DNA of 64,000 nt from Bacteroidota bacterium. Its GTDB lineage: Bacteria; Bacteroidota; Bacteroidia; Cytophagales; Cyclobacteriaceae. Within the stretch, counting starts at the first letter, position 1; each line of letters starts with the position of its first letter. Location: assembly GCA_023428695.1 (NCBI GenBank), contig JAEYWY010000002.1, positions 62,001-126,000 on the forward strand. Direction: 5' to 3'. The notes below the pieces were generated by a model that had not been told where the DNA came from, searched no databases, and was given only the letters and a program-made list of their open reading frames with translations. Below, piece after piece: positions 1 through 9,195 of the stretch. Position numbers and translations under genes: made by a program.

Positions 1-1151
1 TTGCCGATGTTTTCGGGAAGCGACCAGGTGCTGCCGTCGAAGTCACTGAAGAAGATGTCGTATCCCCCAAACCCCTTGAGACCGTTCGTGGCAAAGAAGA
101 GGGTTCTTCCGTTCACATGAATAAATGGCGACATCTCATCAAATTCGGAATTTACAGGTCGCCCTGCGTTTATCGCCTTGGACCATTGTCCGTCTTCACC
201 GAGCGTCGATACCCAGATGTCGCGTCTCCCAATTCCGGTTCGTCTGTCTGAAACAAAATAGAGTGTCCTGCCATCTGCGGACAACGAAGGCTGAGACTCC
301 CATGCGGGGCTGTTCACACCCGGGCCAAGGTTTCGTGGCACCGACCATTGGTCGCCGGTTTTCACCGATTCAAAAAGATCACAGCTTCCATAATTATCCC
401 GTCCTGAACACGACGTAAAAATCAGTCGGCGACCATCCGCAGAAATCGTACACGTACCCTCATTCATCTCCGTGTTTATGTTATTGGAAATCGAAACAGG
501 TTCGCCCCATGCTCCCGAAGGCGTTTTTCGCGAAACGACAAGATCTTCATCGTGATTTTCACGATGCCCGAGACGCCGCGTGTAATACAATTCGCTTTCA
601 TCGGCTGTGAGAACCGGAAAATACTGCAAAACAAAACGGTTGACGGTGTCACTTAATGGGCGTTGCCGCGAAGCAGCATCGGCGTCTTTGTTTTCGAGTG
701 CGAATTTCGCGTTATCAATGAGTTCACGCGCGCGTTCTATCTTGCCACGATTCACTGCTTCATTTTGAAGAAAAGAATTAAGCGTCTCTACTGCCCGATC
801 ATACTGACCATTTTTTAGATATGCATCACCGAGATCATACCATACAACTTTTTTAATTCGCAGTTCATTCGTAAGACTCAACGCTTTTTCAAACTGTTCA
901 ATTGCCCGTGAATAAATACGCATGTTAAAGTAAACGAGTCCAAGACGATACCACGCTTCAACAAAATTCTTGTCCTTCTCCACCGCTTGTTCCAGCAGGT
1001 CAATCGCCTGCCGGAACTGCCCACGCACCCGGTAGTTGTCGGCTTCGGTATAAAGTGCAATGGCTTTCTTATTGGTTGAAGTCAGTTTGCCCTGCGCGAA
1101 AGTGGTGCTCGCCGCTATAAAAAGAAATCCAATCAAAATCGCTTTGCGCAT
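1..1151 (-). CDS. TPR and PD40 (WD40-like) repeat periplasmic protein, C-terminus cut by window edge
   Basis: The gene reads open from an ATG at 1151 to the window edge, so about 383 residues are visible and no stop is seen. Residues 1-19 form a signal peptide (hydrophobic core, ending TTFAQ). Residues about 25-135 look like tetratricopeptide repeats (AWYRLGLVYFN, VWYDLGDAYLKNGQYDRA). From about 165 onward there are repeated PD40 blades such as LTADESELYYT, ISADGRRLIFTS, LSADGRTLYFVSD and HVNGRTLFFATNG, each followed by a YDIF/RDIW-type strand. In Bacteroidota this architecture usually continues into an OmpA-like peptidoglycan-binding domain; that part would lie outside the window, so this is inference. 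The start is one base after the pabC stop, so the gene is probably cotranscribed with pabBC, although no functional link is evident. Confidence 0.85.
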   Translation of the reverse strand, partial: MRKAILIGFLFIAASTTFAQGKLTSTNKKAIALYTEADNYRVRGQFRQAIDLLEQAVEKDKNFVEAWYRLGLVYFNMRIYSRAIEQFEKALSLTNELRIKKVVWYDLGDAYLKNGQYDRAVETLNSFLQNEAVNRGKIERARELIDNAKFALENKDADAASRQRPLSDTVNRFVLQYFPVLTADESELYYTRRLGHRENHDEDLVVSRKTPSGAWGEPVSISNNINTEMNEGTCTISADGRRLIFTSCSGRDNYGSCDLFESVKTGDQWSVPRNLGPGVNSPAWESQPSLSADGRTLYFVSDRRTGIGRRDIWVSTLGEDGQWSKAINAGRPVNSEFDEMSPFIHVNGRTLFFATNGLKGFGGYDIFFSDFDGSTWSLPENIG

Positions 1152-1152
1152 T

Positions 1153-1752
1153 TCACTTCGTAATTATGTTCGATACATCAAGTTCGGGCCCGTCGAATTC
1201 CCACATTGCATTGATCAGCTTGAATGTCTTAAACGACGAAATATCCTCAACACGTATTTCGTCTTCGACAATCTGATCACGTTCGATAAGTTTCTGACGT
1301 TGCGTTCCCTTCAACAGCGGTGACCAAGGTGTATACCATATCCGGCTGCTCTTGAATACAATATTACAATAAGAAGTATCCGTTATAAGACCTTTTTTTA
1401 CGATGAGAATGTCGTCGCATTCGCGGCGCAATTCGAAGAGCCTGTCGATCACGCGGCGGTCCCGGTATTTGAATTCGTATGATATGCGATCGTGTTCCAC
1501 CACCCTCAGTGTTTGAATCGGACGGAATGTGTACGGCAGGAACTCAATTGTTTTGGACTGGTCATCGTAAGTGATCCGGCATTTAAACAGTCCTTGCGCC
1601 GGTGGATCAAATTTCGTCAGGAACGGTTCCAGTTCAAAGCGTTCGGTTTCACCACAGAGGGTGCGCAAGGCTTTGTTCATCCTGGACTCATGATAGAAGA
1701 GGTTATAAAACTGGCCGTCGAGTAATTTTATCGATTCAATCAACAGGGACAT
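1153..1752 (-). CDS. pabC: Aminotransferase class IV, 4-amino-4-deoxychorismate lyase-like (PabC)
   Basis: A 199-residue fold-type IV PLP enzyme. In the folate pathway PabC converts 4-amino-4-deoxychorismate to p-aminobenzoate and pyruvate in the cytoplasm. The N-terminus (IKLLDGQFYNLFYHESRMN) and the segment DILIVKKGLITDTSYCNIVF are typical of the family; the Lys in the FKYRDR segment is the likely PLP Schiff-base residue. It is short for the family (usually about 240-290), but this compact form is common next to short pabB genes in Bacteroidota. The 17-bp overlap with the pabB end strongly supports the PabC role over another class IV aminotransferase such as IlvE, which is present elsewhere in the window. 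Confidence 0.85.
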   Translation of the reverse strand: MSLLIESIKLLDGQFYNLFYHESRMNKALRTLCGETERFELEPFLTKFDPPAQGLFKCRITYDDQSKTIEFLPYTFRPIQTLRVVEHDRISYEFKYRDRRVIDRLFELRRECDDILIVKKGLITDTSYCNIVFKSSRIWYTPWSPLLKGTQRQKLIERDQIVEDEIRVEDISSFKTFKLINAMWEFDGPELDVSNIITK

Positions 1753-2707
1753 AGATCTTGTTAATCATTTCCTGATACTCCGATTGTGCCGTGCTTTGAG
1801 CAGTTATTCCACCGCCACTCCGGTAGTAAAACCGTCCATTGACGTGTTCGATAAATCTGATCATGACGCCGCTGTTGAGTCGCGAGCCATCAAAATAACC
1901 AAAAACTCCGGTATAATAACCGCGATCTTCGTTTTCTGCTTCACGCAATACTTCAACGGTTTTTCGTTTTGGTGCACCGCTCACCGATCCTGCCGGCAGC
2001 AGTCTAAGAAGGATATCCCCAATTTGTCGACTGTAATCAGTAGGAAGGTACCCTGAAATTGCCGAGCTAACCTGTAACAGTCCTCCGCGCGACGTAGGCA
2101 CCTCATCAATATAACGGAAACGTTCCACCGTCACGTTATCTGCCACAAGACTGAGATCATTTCTTATCAGATCAACAATAGTAACGTGTTCCGCGAGTTC
2201 CTTTTCATCAGCCAGGATACGACCTCGTGCGTCAGGTACGGAAGAGTCAATCGTTCCTTTCATCGGATATGAATAGATCTTTCCGTTCTCAATCCGGATA
2301 AAACTCTCCGGCGAAAACACAAGAAATTTATCGCGTATCCAGAGTTTGTATCGAGCCCGCGACAGGTAGAACAAATCACGCAATGAATGCGATAACTCAA
2401 TTTCTGTTTTTGCAGTCAGGTTGGCCAGATAGCTGTCTCCATAGTGAAGATGCCGGTACACGACAGAGAACTTCGTCATGTATTCATCGAACGAAATCGG
2501 ATTTGATCGTACAATAGCCGGACTTTCGTTTGTGCGTGCATCCTGTCCGTTGGTGATACCGTCAATGAAGTAACAGATTTCAGCAGGATCGATTTCATCA
2601 AGCGGAACTGCAAAAGGCCGCTGCAGTTCGAAGTCTGTCACAAACAGGAAGGGCTTTTTTTCGGATCCCCAGTTATTAAGTGCGTCGACGAATTCCGTTG
2701 TTGTCAT
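1736..2707 (-). CDS. pabB: Aminodeoxychorismate synthase component I (PabB), short form
   Basis: A 323-residue chorismate-binding enzyme that aminates chorismate to 4-amino-4-deoxychorismate with ammonia from a glutaminase partner. The conserved chorismate_bind core is clear: KGTIDSSVPDARG (the K-G-T motif), EHVTIVDLIRNDLS, GGLLQVSS, LLPAGSVSGAPKRKTVEVL, GYYTGVFGYFDG and a final FYYRSGGGITAQS. Anthranilate synthase is the main alternative, but the following pabC (17-bp overlap) argues for PabB. It lacks the long N-terminal domain of the 450-residue enzymes. No pabA glutaminase is in the window; it may be shared with the trp operon elsewhere. Confidence 0.9.
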   Translation of the reverse strand: MTTTEFVDALNNWGSEKKPFLFVTDFELQRPFAVPLDEIDPAEICYFIDGITNGQDARTNESPAIVRSNPISFDEYMTKFSVVYRHLHYGDSYLANLTAKTEIELSHSLRDLFYLSRARYKLWIRDKFLVFSPESFIRIENGKIYSYPMKGTIDSSVPDARGRILADEKELAEHVTIVDLIRNDLSLVADNVTVERFRYIDEVPTSRGGLLQVSSAISGYLPTDYSRQIGDILLRLLPAGSVSGAPKRKTVEVLREAENEDRGYYTGVFGYFDGSRLNSGVMIRFIEHVNGRFYYRSGGGITAQSTAQSEYQEMINKIYVPVD

Positions 2708-2720
2708 TGCCTTTTTGGCA

Positions 2721-3368
2721 CTAGGGGATATTCATGTATTTGTGAATCTGGAGCGACACCTTCCACCGCGGGTGCCTCTTTACGTATTCAATGATCAAAG
2801 GCAGCATCTCTTTTTCCCGCGACCACTCCGGCTGCAGAAACAATTCACAGGAAGGGCGCACCAGGGCCGCGTGTTGTTCCGCCCATTCAAAGTCGGAACG
2901 ATTGTACACGATTATTTTCAGTTCGTCGGCATGGTCATAGGAAGACGAATGCGGCGCTTTGAATTTTTTTGGTGAAAGACAAACCCAATCCCATTCACCC
3001 GTAAGCTGATAGGCACCCGAAGTTTCAAGGTTGGTACGAAGCCCTGCATTTTTGAGCGCTGTCGTCAGTGGTTGGAGGTTATACATCACTGGTTCTCCGC
3101 CTGTAATGACTACCATTTCCGTTCCGCTCGCAACAGCGCGGCGAACCATCTCATCGATTGTGACCAGCGGATGCAGGGAAGCATCCCAGGATTCTTTGAC
3201 ATCGCACCACACGCAGCCAACATCACATCCGCCGAGGCGAATAAAATACGCGGCATGTCCCTGGTAGAATCCCTCACCCTGTATGGTATAGAAGTCCTCC
3301 ATCAATGGCAATGCGTCCATGTCAGTTGTGTTCAACGATGATTGTGATGGCGTGTTCCCTGTTTCCAT
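2721..3368 (-). CDS. queE: 7-carboxy-7-deazaguanine synthase (radical SAM, QueE)
   Basis: A 215-residue radical SAM enzyme of queuosine precursor synthesis: it converts 6-carboxytetrahydropterin to 7-carboxy-7-deazaguanine. The opening FYTIQGEGFYQGHAAYFIRL is the QueE signature, and the iron-sulfur binding cysteines sit in GGCDVGCVWC (C-x3-C-x2-C, variant spacing seen in QueE). VVITGGEPVMY is the glycine-rich SAM site. The first 16 residues before MDALPLMEDF are not conserved-looking, so an internal start at MDALP is possible. It lies 13 bp downstream of pabB on the minus strand with no visible terminator between them on that strand. No other queuosine genes are in the window. Confidence 0.92.
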   Translation of the reverse strand: METGNTPSQSSLNTTDMDALPLMEDFYTIQGEGFYQGHAAYFIRLGGCDVGCVWCDVKESWDASLHPLVTIDEMVRRAVASGTEMVVITGGEPVMYNLQPLTTALKNAGLRTNLETSGAYQLTGEWDWVCLSPKKFKAPHSSSYDHADELKIIVYNRSDFEWAEQHAALVRPSCELFLQPEWSREKEMLPLIIEYVKRHPRWKVSLQIHKYMNIP

Positions 3369-3412
3369 GATGCAGAAACTCCTGCATGGAGTTCAAAGTA
3401 TGAAGAACAGTT

Positions 3413-4297
3413 TCAGGGGTGTTGTAGTTCGGTGGCGCGGAGTGTATTGAGCAGCAGTGACGCGATCGTCATCGGGCCAACGCCGCCGGGCACCGGGGTA
3501 ATGTAAGATGCTTTTGCGGATACGCCTTTGAAGTCGACGTCGCCACGAATCGCCCATCCCTTCGCATATTGCGGACCTTCGACGCGTGTTGTTCCGATGT
3601 CGATAACAACCGCGCCTTCTTTTACCATATCGGCAGTAATTAATCCGGGTTTACCAACTGCAACGAGCAGGATGTCCGCCGCGCGGGTAAATGTTGAAAG
3701 GTCGCGGGTGTACTTGTGGCATATCGTAACCGTTGCGTGTGCCTGTGTAAGCATCATACTCAGCGGCGCGCCAGTGATGCGGCTTGCTCCAACGACAACC
3801 GCATGTTTGCCTTCCAGTTCAATATTGTAACGACGTAAAAGCTCCATCACACCAAATGGCGTTGCAGGCATGAGCAGCGGAGTTTTTGAAATGATGCTGC
3901 CAAAATTCTGGTTTGTGAATCCGTCAACGTCCTTGTCGGCACGAATCTTTTCCGTGATGCGTTCCACGGAAATGTGCGGCGGAAGTGGCAACTGCACAAT
4001 GAATCCGTCAACGTCATCGTCGTTGTTCACGTGATCGATATGCTTCATCAGTTTCTCTTCGCTGATCGTATCGGCGAAGCGCATCATCGTATAGTGAAAG
4101 CCCACCGACTTGCAGGCTTTGACTTTGTTATCTACGTACGTCTGACTGGCGCCGTCGTCGCCAACGAGAATGATTGCCAGGTGCGGCAACTTCTTGTTTT
4201 GCTGTTTGCGCTCGGCTACCTTTTGTGTGATCTCGGCTTTAATGTCAGCCGAAATTTTTTTTCCGTCAATCAATGTGTACGTTGATGCTACCTCCAT
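3413..4297 (-). CDS. folD: Bifunctional methylenetetrahydrofolate dehydrogenase / methenyltetrahydrofolate cyclohydrolase
   Basis: A 294-residue cytoplasmic enzyme that interconverts 5,10-methylene-, 5,10-methenyl- and 10-formyl-tetrahydrofolate. Family signatures are complete: ILVGDDGASQTYVDNKVKAC with the catalytic Lys region, GFIVQLPLPPHI, DKDVDGF, the NADP-binding VVVGASRITGAPLSMML, and near the end TPVPGGVGPMTIA. Length is as expected. It lies 44 bp downstream of the 3' side of nothing else on this strand except the small coiled-coil gene 134 bp upstream, and it precedes queE by 44 bp, so folD-queE-pabBC may form a loose folate/pteridine cluster. Confidence 0.97.
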   Translation of the reverse strand: MEVASTYTLIDGKKISADIKAEITQKVAERKQQNKKLPHLAIILVGDDGASQTYVDNKVKACKSVGFHYTMMRFADTISEEKLMKHIDHVNNDDDVDGFIVQLPLPPHISVERITEKIRADKDVDGFTNQNFGSIISKTPLLMPATPFGVMELLRRYNIELEGKHAVVVGASRITGAPLSMMLTQAHATVTICHKYTRDLSTFTRAADILLVAVGKPGLITADMVKEGAVVIDIGTTRVEGPQYAKGWAIRGDVDFKGVSAKASYITPVPGGVGPMTIASLLLNTLRATELQHP

Positions 4298-4431
4298 GTG
4301 CTGTGTCCTTCTCTGTTTCTAATCAATGTTGACGCTTTGCTGCCATGATTCACATTCGTCGATTTCAAACAGTCTCTATGCCTTGCGTCACATTCCTGAA
4401 TTCAGGCCGGGCTGTCCGATGCCCGGCATGA

Positions 4432-4752
4432 TTATGATTTAATCCGCTGAAGAAAGTACTTGTTCAATCCGGACTGCATCGTGAAGAATTCCCGTTGAGC
4501 CTGAATTGATTGCTCAATTTTCATGATTGATTGTTCAAGTTTCCTGTCAAACAATTCCATCCGGGCCTCACCTTTCACCAAACGCTTGATGGTAAGGTCC
4601 ATCCGCTTTTCGGCTTTGTCCATCCGCTTTTCAGCTTTGTCCATACGCTTTTCAGCTTTGTCCATACGCCGATCAAGCCGGGTAAATCTTCTTTCGATCT
4701 CGCTCAGCTGAATAAGCATCTCAGCAATTACTTCATCATAATTTCTTTCCAT
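4432..4752 (-). CDS. Small heptad-repeat coiled-coil protein
   Basis: A 106-residue protein of unknown function, almost entirely predicted coiled coil and without signal peptide or membrane segment. The centre is a run of near-identical heptads (KRMDKAE repeated), encoded by three exact-length 21-bp DNA repeats, followed by degenerating heptads to the C-terminus. Charge alternation and lack of Gly/Pro fit a parallel helical bundle. The start ATG at 4752 sits just downstream of the lepA end (66 bp). The family is not recognised; similar short heptad proteins are frequent and often variable in repeat number. The gene could also be a decayed remnant, but codon use and length look intact. Confidence 0.6.
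   Translation of the reverse strand: MERNYDEVIAEMLIQLSEIERRFTRLDRRMDKAEKRMDKAEKRMDKAEKRMDLTIKRLVKGEARMELFDRKLEQSIMKIEQSIQAQREFFTMQSGLNKYFLQRIKS
4597..4668. repeat. 21-bp tandem repeat inside the coiled-coil gene
   Basis: Three consecutive 21-bp units (4597-4617, 4618-4638, 4639-4659) differing by only one or two bases, followed by a partial fourth copy. Each unit encodes one heptad of the coiled coil in the gene at 4432-4752, so gain or loss of a unit keeps the frame and only changes the coiled-coil length by one heptad. Confidence 0.9.
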
Positions 4753-4817
4753 AACGGTGTGATTTAGTTAGTCAGTTAACGGTGTAGGCCAAATTTAGAA
4801 AAATTCCGCCTGCCCAA

Positions 4818-6602
4818 CTAGTCTATTTTCAACACTGCCATGAACGCTTCCTGTGGAACTTCGACTGTTCCTATCTGACGCATGCGTTTCTTTCCTTTCT
4901 TTTGCTTTTCCAGCAACTTTCGCTTCCGCGAAATGTCACCGCCATAACACTTTGCGATCACATTCTTCCGAATTGCACTGATCGTTTCACGTGCGACGAT
5001 CTTTTGTCCGATAGCTGCCTGAATGGCAACCTCGAACATGTGTCGCGGAATCAACTCCTTCAGTTTCTCGCAGAGTTTCCTGCCCCACTCCTGTGCTTTT
5101 CCGCGGTGCACTATCGCACTCAACGCATCCACACGATCGCCGTTCAGCATGACATCAAGTTTCACCATGTCTGATTCGCGGAAACCAATAAGGTGATAAT
5201 CCAGCGACGCATAACCACGGGAAATCGTTTTGAGTTTATCAAAGAAGTCAAAGACGATTTCGGACAGCGGCATTTCAAACGTCATCTCTACACGGTCAGT
5301 GGTGAGATAATTCTGATTTTTGATGATCCCGCGTTTGTCAATGCAAAGGCTGATGATAGGACCGATATATTCGGACTTCGTGATGATCTGCGCCTTTATA
5401 TAAGGTTCTTCGATGTAGTCAAGTTTTGTCGGATCGGGCATTTCGGAAGGCGCATTGATGCTGATCTCTTCGCCACTGGTAAGATACGCCTTGAATTGAA
5501 CAGAAGGAACGGTGGTAATCACCGTCATGTTGAATTCGCGTTCCAGGCGTTCCTGGATGATCTCCATGTGCAGCATACCAAGGAAGCCGCAACGGAATCC
5601 AAAACCGAGTGCCGCAGAAGTCTCCATCTCCCAGACAAGTGACGCATCGTTGAGCTGGAGTTTTTCCATAGCATCACGCAGCTCTTCAAACTCGGATGTT
5701 TCAACGGGATAGATACCCGCAAACACCATGGGCTTAACTTCCTGAAATCCCTTGAGCGATTCTCCCGGTCTGTTCGGATGCGTTATCGTGTCACCAACGT
5801 GAACTTCCTTCGCTACTTTTATCCCCGAAATGAGATAGCCCACATTTCCGGCGGTGATTTCGTTCGCAGCCTGCTTGTCAAGTTTCAGCACACCGATTTC
5901 TTCCGCAAAATATTCCTGCCCTGTACTTACGAACTTTACTTTTTCGCCTTTGCGTATGGTTCCATTGAACACACGGAAATAGACTTCGATACCGCGGAAC
6001 GAATTGAACACGGAGTCAAAGATCATCGCCTGAAGCGGTGCGCCAGCATCACCTTTGGGAGCCGGTATGCGCTCAACAACGGCGCGAAGGATTTCCTCAA
6101 TACCAATTCCTTCCTTGGCACTTGCGCGAATCACGTCTTCGCGTTTGCAACCAATCAACTCCACGATTTCATCGGTGACCTCCTCAGGCATTGCATGGGG
6201 CAAGTCGATCTTGTTCATAACGGGTATGATTTCAAGATCGTGTTCCAGAGCCAGGTACAGGTTCGAAATGGTTTGGGCTTCAATTCCCTGGCTTGCGTCG
6301 ACGATCAGAAGCGCCCCTTCGCAGGCCGCAATTGAACGCGACACCTCATACGAAAAGTCGACGTGGCCCGGTGTGTCGATAAGGTTCAGAACATACTTTT
6401 GGCCGTCCAGAAGATAATTCATCTGGATAGCGTGGGCCTTGATTGTAATGCCCTTTTCACGCTCCAGGTCCATGTTATCCAGGACTTGCGCCTGCATCTG
6501 ACGTTCATTCAGTGTGCCGGTAAATTCCAGCAACCGGTCAGCCAGCGTGCTCTTTCCGTGATCAATATGAGCGATGATGCAAAAATTGCGGATGTTTTCC
6601 AT
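4818..6602 (-). CDS. lepA: Elongation factor 4 (LepA), ribosome back-translocase GTPase
   Basis: A 594-residue translational GTPase that acts on stalled or mistranslocated ribosomes. G motifs are clear: AHIDHGKST near the N-terminus, DTPGHVDF, NKIDLP, and the C-terminal domain ends KKGKKRMRQIGTVEVPQEAF, the LepA-specific signature. The ATG giving MENIRNFCIIAH was chosen because it matches the universal LepA N-terminus; an in-frame TTG six codons upstream is less likely. The gene is complete and of normal length. It is followed after 66 bp by the heptad-repeat gene. Confidence 0.97.
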   Translation of the reverse strand: MENIRNFCIIAHIDHGKSTLADRLLEFTGTLNERQMQAQVLDNMDLEREKGITIKAHAIQMNYLLDGQKYVLNLIDTPGHVDFSYEVSRSIAACEGALLIVDASQGIEAQTISNLYLALEHDLEIIPVMNKIDLPHAMPEEVTDEIVELIGCKREDVIRASAKEGIGIEEILRAVVERIPAPKGDAGAPLQAMIFDSVFNSFRGIEVYFRVFNGTIRKGEKVKFVSTGQEYFAEEIGVLKLDKQAANEITAGNVGYLISGIKVAKEVHVGDTITHPNRPGESLKGFQEVKPMVFAGIYPVETSEFEELRDAMEKLQLNDASLVWEMETSAALGFGFRCGFLGMLHMEIIQERLEREFNMTVITTVPSVQFKAYLTSGEEISINAPSEMPDPTKLDYIEEPYIKAQIITKSEYIGPIISLCIDKRGIIKNQNYLTTDRVEMTFEMPLSEIVFDFFDKLKTISRGYASLDYHLIGFRESDMVKLDVMLNGDRVDALSAIVHRGKAQEWGRKLCEKLKELIPRHMFEVAIQAAIGQKIVARETISAIRKNVIAKCYGGDISRKRKLLEKQKKGKKRMRQIGTVEVPQEAFMAVLKID

Positions 6603-6692
6603 ACCCGTCCCAGTCCTCAAAATTTTTAGAACTGCAAAAGTATAAAAAATAGTGGCTCCTTTAAGCGGGAAGGCCCCAGCGTCGAGAAAGAA

Positions 6693-7970
6693 TTACAGCT
6701 TGTAAATGACCCCGTCTTTCATCACAAAACTGACGTTTTCAAGCGTGTGTATATTATCAAGCGGGTTTTCGTCGGTTGCTATTATGTCGGCGAGCTTGCC
6801 AGGCTCAATGCTACCGATTTCGGTGGCCATTCCGAGAATAGTCGCATTGGTTGACGTGGCGCTTTTAATAGCCTCCATGGGTGGCATACCAGCTTCGACC
6901 ATGTACCCAAATTCTTTGGCGTTGTCTCCATGCGGCGAAACGCCGGAATCTGTTCCGAATGCGATTTTCACGCCGCGTTTATAGGCCTTCCGGAACGTTT
7001 CCTGAATTGCCGGACCAATTTCCAGCGCCTTCGGTACTACAAGCGGATGAAAGTACCCGGGAATTTTTGCGTTTTCGCCCACTGACTTGCCGGCGATAAT
7101 GGTAGGCACATAATACGTTCCCTTCTGTTTCATCAGGTCCATCACCTCTTCCGTCATCTTGGTACCGTGTTCGATCGTTGTTATACCTGCCAGGACGGCG
7201 CGTTTCATACCCTCCGTGCCATGGGCGTGCGCTGCTGTATGCATCCCGTAGTCCCGGGCGGTTTCGATAATCGCTTTGAGTTCTTCGGGCGTGAACTGCG
7301 GACCAGAACCATCTTTGGCCAGACTGAGAACTCCACCGGTAGCAGTGATCTTAATGAGATCGGCACCATCCTTATAGCGTTGCCGTACCGCCTGACGTGC
7401 CTCCTCGGGTGAATTGACCACGCCTTCCTTCGGACCCGGGTTACCCATCAGCCGGTTTGAGTAGCCGTTGGTTGGATCAGCATGCCCTCCCGTCGTCGCA
7501 ATGCTTTTTCCAGCTGTCAGGATTCGCGGACCGACAACCAGCCCCTTGTTGACGGCGTTTCGCAATGCAATGTTCACGCCGCTGCCCCCCAGGTCGCGTA
7601 CCGTGGTAAAACCGGCTAGTAGGGTAAGCCTGGCATAAACCGATGATTGAAACGCGATGTCTGCTTCATTGAGCACGAACCGCTGAATTGCGTAGTCCTT
7701 GCTTACCTGTGATTCCAGGTGTACGTGCATGTCAATCAGGCCGGGCAACACAGTTTTTTTGCTGAGGTCTACCAGCTTCTCGTCACCTGACGGATTTCGA
7801 AATCCTTTTTCAACCGCGATGATTTTATTGCCCTCGACGATAATCGAAACCTGTGTCTGCACGTTGTTCGATTTTCCGTCGATAAGTCTGCCGCAATGAA
7901 TGATCGTTGTCTGGGCGGTCACCGAAAATACAGTCAGGACCAGTAGTCCGGAGATGATGATGCTTTTCAT
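6693..7970 (-). CDS. Secreted amidohydrolase (imidazolonepropionase/Xaa-Pro dipeptidase-like)
   Basis: A 425-residue metal-dependent hydrolase of the amidohydrolase superfamily. The start at 7970 gives a signal peptide (MKSIIISGLLVLTVFSVTAQ), so it is exported, probably to the periplasm. Metal ligands are visible: GLIDMHVHLES (HxH), the Lys in DLIKITATGGV, the His residues in HTAAHAHG and TTIEHGT, and the Asp in FGTDSGV. The C-terminus IEPGKLADIIATDENPL is typical of the family. Members of this group have been shown to act on N-acyl amino acids or Xaa-Pro dipeptides; the substrate here cannot be read from sequence. An upstream in-frame extension exists, but it lacks conservation features and would bury the signal peptide. 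Confidence 0.85.
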   Translation of the reverse strand: MKSIIISGLLVLTVFSVTAQTTIIHCGRLIDGKSNNVQTQVSIIVEGNKIIAVEKGFRNPSGDEKLVDLSKKTVLPGLIDMHVHLESQVSKDYAIQRFVLNEADIAFQSSVYARLTLLAGFTTVRDLGGSGVNIALRNAVNKGLVVGPRILTAGKSIATTGGHADPTNGYSNRLMGNPGPKEGVVNSPEEARQAVRQRYKDGADLIKITATGGVLSLAKDGSGPQFTPEELKAIIETARDYGMHTAAHAHGTEGMKRAVLAGITTIEHGTKMTEEVMDLMKQKGTYYVPTIIAGKSVGENAKIPGYFHPLVVPKALEIGPAIQETFRKAYKRGVKIAFGTDSGVSPHGDNAKEFGYMVEAGMPPMEAIKSATSTNATILGMATEIGSIEPGKLADIIATDENPLDNIHTLENVSFVMKDGVIYKL

Positions 7971-8541
7971 AAGGATAAGCCCAATATACGACCGCTGATT
8001 TGAATGATTGCGCTGATTACGCTGATTTGATTCCGCTGATTTGATTAAGCCAGAATCCGGAGTTGAGAGCGCGGACAGAGTAATGCATGAGCGATGCTCA
8101 AGTAATGCATACGTATAGTTACACCACGCCTGAGCCAGGTGTAGGCTCCGTATAGCCGACAATAACCCGTATGTCATTTTTCACACTCGGATAATGGTTG
8201 GATATACCCCGGGCAGACCTCGGGTTATGGACGCGGCAACATTACTTACGCAACGCCTTTGCATCGCTTACGCATCGGCCTTGCATCGGATGCGAATCAG
8301 GTGTCGGACCCTTTCCGCGCGCACCCCTTACCCTACAGGGGAACAGCCGCACATCATGCTATCGAAAGCCTTTTTCGAAGGAACCTGAAACCTGAAACCT
8401 TTCCCTGAAACAACACCAGACGACGTGCCTTCCTTGCCCCACGTTTATCGATAGCCGACGATTTAAAAGCTGATTTCAATTGCACGCGAGGATGCAGCTT
8501 TACATCTTGTACCTGTCAATCGCCGGATTACCCAATAAAGA
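7971..8541. other. Non-coding gap of about 570 bp with short direct repeats
   Basis: The region lies between two divergently transcribed genes, so it must carry both promoters. No convincing ORF, RNA gene or terminator was seen. Near 7993-8043 the octamer CGCTGATT (or a truncated form) occurs four times at irregular spacing; around 8261-8300 GCATCG recurs; near 8381-8410 CCTGAAA recurs three times. These may be slippage debris or weak operator-like repeats; nothing identifies them. Confidence 0.5.
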
Positions 8542-9135
8542 ATGAATTTCCTTGCACATGCATACTTATCGGGAGACGACCACGGCCTGCTGGTTGGCAA
8601 CTTCATTGCTGACTTTGTGAAAGGTCGCAGTGCGGTTGACTCATTCACACCCGAAGTGAAGCGGGGGATTTACCTGCATCGCGCGATTGACTCCTTTACA
8701 GACACCCACCCAGTTGTCACCGAAAGTAAGAAACGTCTTCGTGAAAAGTACCGCCACTACGCAGGTGTAATTGTGGATGTTTTCTACGATCACTTTCTTG
8801 CCAGGAACTGGGATACCTATCACCCCATGGCCCTCATTGAGTATGTTGCCCGAACCTACACGATCATCGAGAATCACCAAACGGACTTGCCCGACGATGT
8901 AAAGGCGTTCTTCCCCTACATGGTGCGCGGTAACTGGCTGTTGAGTTATGCACGCCTTGAAGGCATAGGGCGCGCGTTAACCGGCATGTCGAAGAGAACG
9001 CCGTTTGAATCACGAATGGAAATTGCTGTGCACGATCTTGAACTTCATTACGACCAATTCCATGACGAGTTCACCAGGTTCTTTCCGCAACTTCAGCAGC
9101 ACGTCGCCGACTATTTGTCAACGGAACATGCATGA
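8542..9135 (+). CDS. Acyl carrier protein phosphodiesterase family protein (AcpH/DUF479)
   Basis: A 197-residue cytoplasmic protein. The opening MNFLAHAYLSG, followed by LLVGNFIADFVKG, IYLHRAIDSFTDTHP and DVFYDHFLARNW, is the signature of the AcpH family, whose E. coli member removes the 4'-phosphopantetheine group from ACP. The conserved His/Asp residues of the HD-like metal site (LHRAID, YDHFLA) are present. Whether Bacteroidota members are true ACP phosphodiesterases is not established. The gene stands alone on the plus strand, 60 bp before a small hypothetical gene. Confidence 0.85.
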   Translation: MNFLAHAYLSGDDHGLLVGNFIADFVKGRSAVDSFTPEVKRGIYLHRAIDSFTDTHPVVTESKKRLREKYRHYAGVIVDVFYDHFLARNWDTYHPMALIEYVARTYTIIENHQTDLPDDVKAFFPYMVRGNWLLSYARLEGIGRALTGMSKRTPFESRMEIAVHDLELHYDQFHDEFTRFFPQLQQHVADYLSTEHA

Positions 9136-9195
9136 AGCATTCCGAAACAGTTCAGAAAAACATAATTTGCATATCCAATTTGTAACGCAGCGACT

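Noticed and set aside
125..418. A 97-codon plus-strand frame near the window start
   Set aside because: The opposite strand reads continuously as a TPR/PD40 protein across the whole 1-1151 segment, including this stretch.
4597..4668. CRISPR or regulatory repeat
   Set aside because: The 21-bp units are contiguous without spacers and code for heptads of a coiled-coil protein in frame.
7971..8177. N-terminal extension of the amidohydrolase gene up to 8177
   Set aside because: The extension has low-complexity repeats (NQRNQRNHSNQR) and would put a signal peptide 70 residues inside the protein; the ATG at 7970 gives a normal exported enzyme.
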